Assembly: GCA_016938235.1 (NCBI GenBank)
Contig: JAFGVA010000101.1
Span: 1 to 37,454 of the forward strand
Source: Bacteroidales bacterium
GTDB taxonomy: Bacteria > Bacteroidota > Bacteroidia > Bacteroidales > UBA10428
Length of the DNA stretch: 37,454 nt
Direction of reading: 5' to 3'
Positions within the stretch are counted from its first letter, which is position 1; the number at the start of each line of letters is the position of its first letter. The notes below the pieces were generated by a model. The model saw nothing but the letters and a program-made list of their open reading frames with translations. It did not search any database and was not told the DNA's origin. Shown one piece after another: positions 26,005 through 34,501 of the stretch. The position numbers were made by a program, and so were the translations under genes.

Positions 26005-29000
26005 ATGAGGAAAATTTTCATATTTTTTTTCTGTTTTATACTACTTCAAATTAATGCTCAATCTGACTTCAGGCCTTTTAATACTAAAAACTATAAAGTT
26101 GAAGATGGCCTTTCGCAAAGTTGGGTACTAAGCATACACCAGGACTACATGGGGTTTATGTGGTTTGGAACAGGTGATGGATTAAATCAGTTCGACGGAT
26201 ACAACTTTAAAGTCTTTAAGCATAACCCGCGTTCCAATACCAGTTTAAAAAACAACGAAGTTACAAGTATATGTGAGGATAATAACAACAGGCTCTGGAT
26301 TGGCACCTCTACCGGCATCTGTCTGTATGAAAGAGCCACGGAAACTTTTACATCCGATTCTGCATGGCCCGAAAATTATATTACAGATTTCCTGGTTATC
26401 GGCAACCATATATTAATTACTTCAGATGTAGGCCTCTTTCAATTAGATACAAAAACGAAAATAATCAAACGTTTAAATATTAACGGAACCCCTATTCTTG
26501 ATGGAATTTATTTAACATCAATCGACAAAGACTATTATAATAATATCTGGGTTGGCGGTCATGATGGGCTTTATGTAATCTACGACCACTTTAAGAATTT
26601 AAAAAAAATTGATTATGATTCTTCAAAAAAGACCCCTCAGATGGTTTATATAAGCTCTATTACCTGCGATTCAGACAACAATATATGGGCAGGTACAGAA
26701 ATAAATGGCTTATTCCGACTGAAATATAAAAATCTCAACTCTGTTTTGTTCGAAATTGAAAGCTACCAGACTATTGCCAATAAATCCGGTACCCTAAGTA
26801 AAGGTATGATCCGAACAATGCTTCAGGATTGTAACGGAAACATATGGCTGGCCATTGAAAATGCAGGGTTGGATATAATAAATCCAAACCGGACCATAAA
26901 TGGTAATGCAGAGATTAAGAATATTGCTTTTGACCCTAAAAACGAAAAAGGTATTTCCAGCAATTCAATTCATGCTATTTACGAAGATTCAAGAGGCGAT
27001 TTGTGGTTTGGAACTTATGGTGGCGGTATTAACTTTTATAATACTGCCGGGGAAAATTTCAGGCACATAAAAAGTATTCCGGAAAGAAAAAACAGCTTAA
27101 TAAACAACAATGTTAATGTATTCTTTGAATTAAATTCAGAGATTTGGATAGGAACAGAAGGTGGTTTATCTGTGTATAATGAACAAAAAAAACAGTACAC
27201 ATCCTTTCCAAATGTTACAAACAATACCCATTCAAACAGTTCCGATGCTATTTGGTCAATAACAAAAGATCATGATGGTAATTTATGGATAGGAACCTGG
27301 GCCGGTGGCGTTAGTAAGGTAAATCCGGACAAAATGTTCTTCAGGCAAATGGATATAGGCAGGGACATGAATCCAAACGTATTTTCGGTACTTGAAGACT
27401 CTGACAATCAGATTTGGATTGGCACAATGGGTGGAGGGCTTGTGTTGTATAATCCAGCAACCAAAAAGAATACCGTTTACAGAAACGATTTAAATAATCC
27501 CTATTCAATATCGAACGATTGGGTTCGCCAGGTGTATAATAACAGCCTGAATGAATTGTGGATTTCCACCTCCAGTGCCGTGGACTTATTCGACAGGAAA
27601 AAACAACAATTCATTCATTTCTTTCCAAATATAAACGACACAAATACTATAAGTGGTAAAGGAGCATACGTAATATTCGAAGACAGTAAGAATAATATGT
27701 GGTTTGGAACCGACGTAGGACTCAATTATTTCAAACGTTCCGATTCAAGTTTTGTCTTCTACCAGGAAACCGATGGATTACCAAATAACTCGGTTAAAGG
27801 CATTCTTGAAGATGATCATGGAAATTTATGGATCAGCACAAACCGCGGAATATCAAAATTTGAAAATGCCGTTGATCTGCCATCAAACCCGGTATTTCAG
27901 AGTTTTGATTTAAGTGATGGCCTTCAGGGTAACGAATTCAACAGGAGAGCTGCATTCAAAAGTAGTAATGGCGAAATGTATTTTGGAGGAACAAACGGAT
28001 ACAATGTCTTTCATCCCGACAGTCTGAAAAAAAACGAAACAGAACCCAGGGTTGTACTCACAAATTTATTGGTGTCGAATAAAAAAGTTGAACCAGGCAA
28101 ACACGCTGCTATTGCTAAACATATTAGCATGGCCGGTGAAATTGTACTTAAATATCAGCAAAGTGTTTTTACTATTGAATATGCCGGACTAAGCTTTGTT
28201 AACAGCTACAAAAACCAATACAGTTATATGCTGGAGGGATTCGACAAGGGCTGGAATAATGTTGGAACACAGCGATCAGCAACCTATACCAACCTGAATC
28301 CTGGTGAATACATTTTTAAAGTAAAAGCCTCAAATAACGACGATATTTGGAATACTACCGGGGCCAGTATAAAGATTATTATTTTGCCACCCTGGTACAG
28401 AACAAGCCTTGCCTATTTCATTTACCTCATATTTATTCTTAGCCTGGTTCTCATACTCCGCAGGTTAATATTAATGCGGACCAATTTACAGCACGAAATA
28501 AAACTCAAACAAATTGAAAAGGAAAAACTGGATGAAGTGCATCAGGTTAAAACACAGTTTTACACTAATATTTCGCATGAATTCAGAACTCCGTTAACCT
28601 TAATTATCGGACCTCTGGAGAAAATACTTTCAACCACCAGTTTTAAGCCCGATGTAGGACAACAATTTCAGGTAATTCTTAAGAATGCGCGTAGAATGTT
28701 AAGACTGATTAACCAGTTTCTCGACCTTTCAACAATTGAAGCCGGCTATTTAAAATTATCGGTTCACGAAGGGAATATCCCCCGGTATATACAGGCTATT
28801 TCTGATATCTTTGAGTATGAGGCAAAGCAAAAAAAGATTATTTACAATTTTGAAAGTACGCACGATACATTTCTGGGTTGGTTCGATAGCGATAAAATTG
28901 AAAAAATACTGTATAATCTCTTATCAAATGCTATAAAATATACAGCAGAGAACCAAACCATAAAGTTTATGGTTCAGTTTAATCCACCTGACGAGGTAAG

Positions 29001-30165
29001 TACTAAATTTCCGGGATATATGGAAATGTGGGTAAAAGACACAGGCATTGGAATCAGCGATGAAGAAAAAACACAAATCTTTAACAGGTATTATCAGGCA
29101 AAAAGCACAAGTTCTTCGAATGCCCAGGGTTCTGGCATAGGCTTATCGCTGGTTTCTGGTTTGGTTGAAAAATATGGTGGTAATATTGAGATTAAATCAT
29201 CTCCTGGACAAGGAACTAGTTTTTATGTCAGGCTTCCGTATATGCGTAATATGTTTAGCGAAGAATCTATAGTAAATAAAAGCGAAGAAGATTACCTGTC
29301 GAAACTTGAAAATTATTATCAACCTGCTTCTGATAAGGAACAAATTGAAGGACTAAAAGCTGGTTTTGATAAAACAAGGTCAACGCTTCTTGTTGTAGAA
29401 GATAATGTCGACTTATTAAACTATATAGCTGACCATTTTAAGAAACACTTCAATGTACATGAAGCAACAAATGGCGAAGAAGGTAAAGCAATAGCCCTGG
29501 CCAAAAATCCGGATATAATAGTTACTGACATAATGATGCCGGGCATTGATGGCATGGAGCTATGTAAACAACTCAAACAAAACGAAAAAACAAGTCATAT
29601 ACCAATTATCATACTTACAGCCAAAGCCAGTGACGAAAGTCATGTCGAAGGACTGGGTACCGGTGCTGATGGTTTTCTGTCAAAACCATTTAATATTGAT
29701 GTTCTGGAGGCCAGAGTCCGTAATCTGCTCGATTCAAGAAAAAAACTAAAACAAGCATTTAGTCAGAAAATAAATATTGAACCAAAAGATATTGCAATCA
29801 CTTCGGTTGATGCTACTTTTATACAAAAGGCGATTAACCTGGTTGAAAAGCATATGGCAGATCCCGATTTCAGCACCGACTTTATGAGTAAAGAAATAGG
29901 TATGAGCCGGGCTTCGCTACACAGAAAACTAATTGCACTTACCGATTTACCACCAAGTGGATTTATAAGGGAACTCCGTATGAAACGAGCTGCCCGTCTA
30001 CTGGTTGAAGGGCAAAGAACTGTTTCTGAGGTTCTTTATGAAATTGGAATCAGAAGTCGTTCTTATTTCACCAAAAGTTTTAAGGAAGCTTTTGGTATGT
30101 CTCCAACCGAATATGTTGACGTTCAAAATGGAAAACTGAAGAATAAACCTTCAGAAAATCTTTAA
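26005..30165 (+). CDS. Hybrid two-component system regulator (HTCS)
   Basis: 1386-aa one-protein sensor, kinase and transcription activator of the type that controls glycan-use genes in Bacteroidota. In order: a signal peptide (1-19); a periplasmic double beta-propeller of repeated Reg_prop units (about 30-680, each with (L/I)W(I/F)GT, e.g. GFMWFGTGDGLNQFDGYNF); a Y_Y_Y domain (about 730-795); a membrane segment (about 800-822); a histidine kinase with H858 in ISHEFRTPLT and ATPase motifs NLLSNAIKYT, DTGIGI, GSGIGLSL; a receiver with D1175 in VTDIMMPG and the Lys of LSKPFN; and an AraC-type HTH (about 1280-1375, ending FKEAFGMSPTEYV). All key residues are present. Its likely target is the GH3 gene 118 bp downstream. 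No SusC/SusD pair is in the window. Confidence 0.96.
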   Translation: MRKIFIFFFCFILLQINAQSDFRPFNTKNYKVEDGLSQSWVLSIHQDYMGFMWFGTGDGLNQFDGYNFKVFKHNPRSNTSLKNNEVTSICEDNNNRLWIGTSTGICLYERATETFTSDSAWPENYITDFLVIGNHILITSDVGLFQLDTKTKIIKRLNINGTPILDGIYLTSIDKDYYNNIWVGGHDGLYVIYDHFKNLKKIDYDSSKKTPQMVYISSITCDSDNNIWAGTEINGLFRLKYKNLNSVLFEIESYQTIANKSGTLSKGMIRTMLQDCNGNIWLAIENAGLDIINPNRTINGNAEIKNIAFDPKNEKGISSNSIHAIYEDSRGDLWFGTYGGGINFYNTAGENFRHIKSIPERKNSLINNNVNVFFELNSEIWIGTEGGLSVYNEQKKQYTSFPNVTNNTHSNSSDAIWSITKDHDGNLWIGTWAGGVSKVNPDKMFFRQMDIGRDMNPNVFSVLEDSDNQIWIGTMGGGLVLYNPATKKNTVYRNDLNNPYSISNDWVRQVYNNSLNELWISTSSAVDLFDRKKQQFIHFFPNINDTNTISGKGAYVIFEDSKNNMWFGTDVGLNYFKRSDSSFVFYQETDGLPNNSVKGILEDDHGNLWISTNRGISKFENAVDLPSNPVFQSFDLSDGLQGNEFNRRAAFKSSNGEMYFGGTNGYNVFHPDSLKKNETEPRVVLTNLLVSNKKVEPGKHAAIAKHISMAGEIVLKYQQSVFTIEYAGLSFVNSYKNQYSYMLEGFDKGWNNVGTQRSATYTNLNPGEYIFKVKASNNDDIWNTTGASIKIIILPPWYRTSLAYFIYLIFILSLVLILRRLILMRTNLQHEIKLKQIEKEKLDEVHQVKTQFYTNISHEFRTPLTLIIGPLEKILSTTSFKPDVGQQFQVILKNARRMLRLINQFLDLSTIEAGYLKLSVHEGNIPRYIQAISDIFEYEAKQKKIIYNFESTHDTFLGWFDSDKIEKILYNLLSNAIKYTAENQTIKFMVQFNPPDEVSTKFPGYMEMWVKDTGIGISDEEKTQIFNRYYQAKSTSSSNAQGSGIGLSLVSGLVEKYGGNIEIKSSPGQGTSFYVRLPYMRNMFSEESIVNKSEEDYLSKLENYYQPASDKEQIEGLKAGFDKTRSTLLVVEDNVDLLNYIADHFKKHFNVHEATNGEEGKAIALAKNPDIIVTDIMMPGIDGMELCKQLKQNEKTSHIPIIILTAKASDESHVEGLGTGADGFLSKPFNIDVLEARVRNLLDSRKKLKQAFSQKINIEPKDIAITSVDATFIQKAINLVEKHMADPDFSTDFMSKEIGMSRASLHRKLIALTDLPPSGFIRELRMKRAARLLVEGQRTVSEVLYEIGIRSRSYFTKSFKEAFGMSPTEYVDVQNGKLKNKPSENL

Positions 30166-30283
30166 ATCAAACACTAATCACAAATAATTTAACATTTCAA
30201 ACCAATTTAAATACCTTAGAGTACATGCAAAATACTCAGCTCTTATTAATTTAGTATATGTTAGTAATTAAAAAAATAACTTT

Positions 30284-32899
30284 ATGTTCAAAAGTCTGAA
30301 ATTTATAATCGCTTTATCCGGAATTTTATTCCTTACAACCTGTAAAACATCAAAATATGAATATCCTTTTCAGAATCCGGAATTACCTGTTGATGAACGG
30401 GTTGAAGACCTGGTTTCAAGATTAACTACAGAAGAAAAAGCATCACAACTTATTTATAGCGCTCCAGCTATTGAGCGCCTGGGTATTCCTGCATATAACT
30501 GGTGGAACGAGTGTCTGCATGGCGTTGCCAGGAATGGTTTGGCTACTGTTTTTCCCCAGGCAATCGGCCTGGCTGCTATGTTTGACACAGCACAAATGAA
30601 AGCGATTGCAGAAGTTATCTCTGATGAAGCACGCGCAAAATATAACAAAGCTATATCAAGAGGCGAACATGGTATATACCAGGGCCTTACATTCTGGACA
30701 CCCAATATTAACATTTTCAGAGACCCCCGATGGGGACGTGGAATGGAAACCTATGGTGAAGATCCCTATTTAACAGGAAGCATGGCTGTACCTTTTATTA
30801 AAGGTTTGCAGGGTAATAATCCCAAATATTTTAAAACCATAGCGACTTCGAAACACTTTGTAGTGCACAGCGGACCGGAACCTCAGCGACATGAATTTAA
30901 TTCAATAGCAAGCGAACGCGATTTGATAGAAACCTATTATCCTCACTTCAGGAGAACCGTACAGGAAGCCAATGTGCAGTCAATTATGTGTGCATACAAC
31001 CGTTTAGATGGTGAACCATGCTGTGGCAGCGGTAAACTATTAAACGATCTGTTACGCAATGAATGGGGTTTTAATGGTTATGTTGTTTCTGATTGTTGGG
31101 CATTGGTTGACTTCTTCAATGGTCACTTTGTTTCAGATTCTTCGGAAGATGCAGCGGCTCTTGCCCTAAAGTCAGGCACCGACCTGAATTGCGGTGTGGT
31201 TTACGAAAGTCTGAAAAGTTCACTTGATATAGGTTTAATAACCGAGGAAGACATTGATATTGCTGTAAAAAGACTTTTTAAAGCCAGGTTTCAGCTTGGA
31301 ATGTTTGATCCTGAATCGGAGGTACCATTCTCCAAAATTGGGTTTGATGTTGTTGATTCGGAAAAACACAAAGAAATTGCCCTGGAGACTTCAAGAAAAT
31401 CGATGGTATTGCTGAAAAACGAAAATAAAATCCTTCCGCTCTCAAAAGATATTAAGAAGGTGGCTGTAATTGGCCCAAATGCCAATGATGAGAATCTTTT
31501 GCTTGCAAATTACAATGGCATGCCATCAAAAACAACAACTCCTCTTGAGGGAATTAAAGAAAAACTGGGTAGTAACGCCGAAGTGGTTTATGCCCGTGGA
31601 TGCGATGTGGCAGAGGGATTACCCTTTTTAACAGCAATGCCATCCAGCGTATTGTATACCGACTCAACTCTTACTCAAAACGGGCTTGTAGCTAAGTATT
31701 TCAATTCGCCTGATATCACAGATAAGCCATTTAAGGAAGAAGTGATAAGCCATGTCGATTACAACTGGTGGGATGAAGCACCTGTGGAAGGTATGAAAAC
31801 GGATGGATTTGCAGTTAGCTGGTCGGGTTATTTTGTGCCAGAAGTAAGTGGAAAACATGCGATTGGTGGTGAAGGAAGAAGCGGTTTGCGAATAATATTC
31901 AACAATAACGATACTATTGAAAAATTCAGCGAACATGGCTTGTTTTATATTTACGATGAATTTGTACTTGAAGCCGGACAGGCTTATCCTGTTACGTTTG
32001 AATATTACAATGCGGAAAGAATTGCTATGGCAAAACTACTGTGGGATTTCCCTACCCCTGATTTAGAATCTGAAGCACTTAAAGCAGCTTCAAATTCAGA
32101 TGTTGTTATCATGTTCATGGGACTCTCTCCAAAGATTGAAGGTGAAGAAATGGATGTTGATATTGAAGGTTTCAAAGGTGGCGACAGAACTGTTCTTGGG
32201 CTACCAGAAGTTCAGTTGCAATTAATGAAGAAGATTAAAGCTACCGGAAAACCAATAGTATTGGTATTGCTTAACGGCAGTGCCATCGGCCTGAACTGGG
32301 AAAAAGATAACATACCTGCAATTCTTGAAGCCTGGTATCCTGGTCAAGCTGCCGGAACCGCTATTGCGGATATATTGTTTGGCGATTATAATCCTTCCGG
32401 AAGGCTTCCACTAACTTTCTATAAATCGGTAAAGGATTTACCTCCGTTTGAAGATTATAGCATGGAAGGCAGAACATATAAATACTTTAAGGGAGAACCT
32501 GTTTACGAGTTTGGCTATGGATTAAGTTATTCAGAATTGAAATACAAAAATCTTAATCTGCCAAAAGAAACCAATAAAACCGACGATATTACAATATCTG
32601 TAGAAATAGAGAACCTGAGTGAGATAAACGGCGAAGAGGTTGTTCAGGTTTACCTGACTGCTCCTGAAACAGATTTTTCAACCCCCATTCGCTCATTGGT
32701 TGCATTCAACAGAATACCTGCTCCGGCAAAAACAACAAATCATATTGAATTCACAATTTCGAAAGATAAATTTGTTGTCTATAACGACAAGGGAGAAACA
32801 ATTATTCCAACCGGAGAATATACGCTTTCAGTTGGCGGAAGGCAACCTTCTGAAGAAGTTTTAGATAATGTAGTTACTGGAAAAATAATAGTGAAATAA
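30284..32899 (+). CDS. GH3 family glycosidase lipoprotein (beta-glucosidase/xylosidase type) with PA14 domain
   Basis: 871-aa exo-acting glycosidase, probably anchored at the cell envelope. The N-terminus is a lipoprotein-like signal ending LTTC (Cys20), with Thr at -1, which is not the usual Gly/Ala/Ser. The GH3 N-terminal domain shows YNWWNECLHGVARNG, VFPQAIGLAAMFD, a KHFVVHSGPE segment and the nucleophile D270 in GYVVSDCWA. The GH3 C-terminal domain is split by a PA14 domain (about 455-600; GLVAKYFNSPDI, then GEGRSGLRIIFNN). A fibronectin-III-like domain ends the protein (about 780-870; GEEVVQVYLTAPE). The WWNE...HGVAR type is seen in beta-xylosidase and beta-glucosidase members; the sugar cannot be told from the sequence. 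Regulation by the adjacent HTCS is likely. A strong terminator follows. Confidence 0.94.
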   Translation: MFKSLKFIIALSGILFLTTCKTSKYEYPFQNPELPVDERVEDLVSRLTTEEKASQLIYSAPAIERLGIPAYNWWNECLHGVARNGLATVFPQAIGLAAMFDTAQMKAIAEVISDEARAKYNKAISRGEHGIYQGLTFWTPNINIFRDPRWGRGMETYGEDPYLTGSMAVPFIKGLQGNNPKYFKTIATSKHFVVHSGPEPQRHEFNSIASERDLIETYYPHFRRTVQEANVQSIMCAYNRLDGEPCCGSGKLLNDLLRNEWGFNGYVVSDCWALVDFFNGHFVSDSSEDAAALALKSGTDLNCGVVYESLKSSLDIGLITEEDIDIAVKRLFKARFQLGMFDPESEVPFSKIGFDVVDSEKHKEIALETSRKSMVLLKNENKILPLSKDIKKVAVIGPNANDENLLLANYNGMPSKTTTPLEGIKEKLGSNAEVVYARGCDVAEGLPFLTAMPSSVLYTDSTLTQNGLVAKYFNSPDITDKPFKEEVISHVDYNWWDEAPVEGMKTDGFAVSWSGYFVPEVSGKHAIGGEGRSGLRIIFNNNDTIEKFSEHGLFYIYDEFVLEAGQAYPVTFEYYNAERIAMAKLLWDFPTPDLESEALKAASNSDVVIMFMGLSPKIEGEEMDVDIEGFKGGDRTVLGLPEVQLQLMKKIKATGKPIVLVLLNGSAIGLNWEKDNIPAILEAWYPGQAAGTAIADILFGDYNPSGRLPLTFYKSVKDLPPFEDYSMEGRTYKYFKGEPVYEFGYGLSYSELKYKNLNLPKETNKTDDITISVEIENLSEINGEEVVQVYLTAPETDFSTPIRSLVAFNRIPAPAKTTNHIEFTISKDKFVVYNDKGETIIPTGEYTLSVGGRQPSEEVLDNVVTGKIIVK

Positions 32900-32907
32900 A
32901 TACTTTC

Positions 32908-32953
32908 AAGCCCATCAGGTTTCTATAACCTGGTGGGCTTAGTATTATTTTTT
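32908..32953 (+). terminator. Intrinsic terminator after the GH3 gene
   Basis: AAGCCCATCAGGTT (32908-32921) pairs with AACCTGGTGGGCTT (32927-32940), 14 bp with one G-U pair and a 5-base loop. A T-rich tract ending in T6 (32948-32953) follows. The tract overlaps the stop codon of the convergent minus-strand gene, so the hairpin may serve both strands. Confidence 0.88.
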
Positions 32954-33394
32954 ACTATACGGATTTTCTGGATATTCCTTTTTAAGCCGATTATGGAATT
33001 CATTAACTTTTGACTTATTCCCCAATTGTTCATAGCAATAAATGATATTCATTAATGCCATTTCTTTATAGCTATATTCCGAAAGACTGAACAAAACAAA
33101 GGCCCTGTATTTGTCAATCCAACTGTATTTTGAAAAAAAGACATAACTTTTCTGAAAGGCAAAAGCCGCTCCTTCCAATTCTCTTTTGCGCAGATAGAAA
33201 AGGCCTTTCCTATGCGACTTTGGAACTAATATTTTCATATAGCCCGATAATAACAGATATAAGGACAAGCCTAACAGCCAGGAATTATTAATTCCCAATT
33301 GCTGAAGAATGAGTGCAAATAAGAAGAGAAGTGCTATTTGTGGAATTATAGCGGCATAGCTTATCTTGTGTATTGTGTTTTTCTTTTTACCCAT
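32945..33394 (-). CDS. Small membrane protein with helical, TPR-like tail
   Basis: I do not recognise this family. The 149-aa product has a basic N-terminus and two membrane segments (about residues 13-33 and 38-55). A soluble tail follows with helix pairs reminiscent of TPR repeats (GLFYLRKRELEGAAFAFQKS, about 64-83, and the MALMNIIYCYEQLGN segment further on). There is no signal peptide beyond the membrane segments, so the tail is probably cytoplasmic by the positive-inside rule. It is separated from the PorP-type gene by a 20-bp perfect hairpin, so it may be a separate transcript. No clear promoter was found. Confidence 0.65.
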   Translation of the reverse strand: MGKKKNTIHKISYAAIIPQIALLFLFALILQQLGINNSWLLGLSLYLLLSGYMKILVPKSHRKGLFYLRKRELEGAAFAFQKSYVFFSKYSWIDKYRAFVLFSLSEYSYKEMALMNIIYCYEQLGNKSKVNEFHNRLKKEYPENPYSKK

Positions 33395-33432
33395 AAAATA
33401 TGTTTGAAGCGTAAAGTTAAAATTTTAGGCTT

Positions 33433-33480
33433 ATAATAAAATAAGCTGAGTTCGTATACAAACTCAGCTTATTTTATTAT
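33433..33480 (-). terminator. Long perfect hairpin, probable (bidirectional) terminator after the PorP/SprF gene
   Basis: ATAATAAAATAAGCTGAGTT (33433-33452) and its exact reverse complement (33461-33480) form a perfect 20-bp stem with an 8-base loop that contains GTATAC. The inner half is GC-containing (AAGCTGAGTT) and the outer half is A/T-rich. Each strand therefore shows a stem followed by ATTTTATTAT, a T-rich tract. It lies 16 bp past the stop of the PorP-type gene on the minus strand. Confidence 0.72.
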
Positions 33481-33496
33481 TTGAATAGCACAATTT

Positions 33497-34474
33497 CTAA
33501 TAGGTGTTCAACCATTTATATCTTCGGGCTGTATCTCCAATGCGCATAGAGAAAACAAACTCATGAGAACCAAAATTGGTTTTATGTATTGAACCAAAAT
33601 TATAATCGAATGCATAACCAATATAATAGTTTTCGATTATTACACCTCCAAATACAGATAATGCAGAACCCGTTCTGAATCCAAGCCCTCCCCAATACAT
33701 ACCGTCATAAACACATTTAGCATTTAAATCGAACTGAGCACCAGATTTCTCAGGTATTTTTAATAAAAATGAAGGTTCTATTTCCAAATTACGTGTTACA
33801 CCAATGTTGTAACCTCCAACCAGGTTATGTTGTCTTACAAGCTTGTATTCACCTTCCGCATTTTTGCCAAACTGACCACTGGAATTAAACAGCTGCATGG
33901 TTGAATACCCTCCATATAATGACCTTGAGGTATAATAAACCCCAAAATTCGCATCAGTAATCCAGATTGACTGTTTTTTGCCTGTTAAAATGTCGTCCGG
34001 CGTATCATCCGCAAAAATAAACTGGTCACCCTGAATCTTCAATTGAAATAAAGAAATACCCAATCCGAACGAAAGTTGAGAGTTCCCCAGGCTAATGTGA
34101 TGTGAATAAGTACCGTTTACACCCGTTTTATCTATAGGGCCATTCAAGTCATTGAATAAATAAGCACCCCAACCTGTATTACCAGATTTTGTTTTACGAG
34201 GTTTCTTTTTCCTTACAGATAGTTTGCTTAGTATAAAGCTGTTTCCAAGTATTCTGCTATCAATTGTAATTGCATGCGTTTTTGGTGTTCCCTTAAAACC
34301 CACCCATTGTTCCCTGGCAATCAGGTTTATTGAAGTATATCCCTCACTACCAGCAACCGCTGGATTATATATAAACTTGTTCATTGAATAGTTTGTATAA
34401 CTTGGAAACTGTTGTGACCAACCTTGTTTCAAACAAACAAACAAGAACAGTATAATTACACTCTTTTTTAACAT
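33497..34474 (-). CDS. PorP/SprF family outer-membrane protein of type IX secretion
   Basis: 325-aa beta-barrel outer-membrane protein of the PorP/SprF family. These proteins help attach or secrete T9SS-exported adhesins, as SprF does for SprB in Flavobacterium. A signal peptide (about 1-20, ending WSQ) is followed by the family hallmark PSYTNYSMNKFIYNPAVAG and REQWVGFKGTPKTH (about 55-68). The rest is beta-strand rich and ends in an aromatic-rich strand region (YIGYAFDYNFGSIHK, FSMRIGD). It lies 27 bp after the large adhesin gene on the same strand, the normal adhesin-then-SprF order, so it most likely serves that adhesin. A long hairpin follows its stop. Confidence 0.92.
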   Translation of the reverse strand: MLKKSVIILFLFVCLKQGWSQQFPSYTNYSMNKFIYNPAVAGSEGYTSINLIAREQWVGFKGTPKTHAITIDSRILGNSFILSKLSVRKKKPRKTKSGNTGWGAYLFNDLNGPIDKTGVNGTYSHHISLGNSQLSFGLGISLFQLKIQGDQFIFADDTPDDILTGKKQSIWITDANFGVYYTSRSLYGGYSTMQLFNSSGQFGKNAEGEYKLVRQHNLVGGYNIGVTRNLEIEPSFLLKIPEKSGAQFDLNAKCVYDGMYWGGLGFRTGSALSVFGGVIIENYYIGYAFDYNFGSIHKTNFGSHEFVFSMRIGDTARRYKWLNTY

Positions 34475-34501
34475 GGGGTATATATTTTATGTTTGTCAGA
34501 T

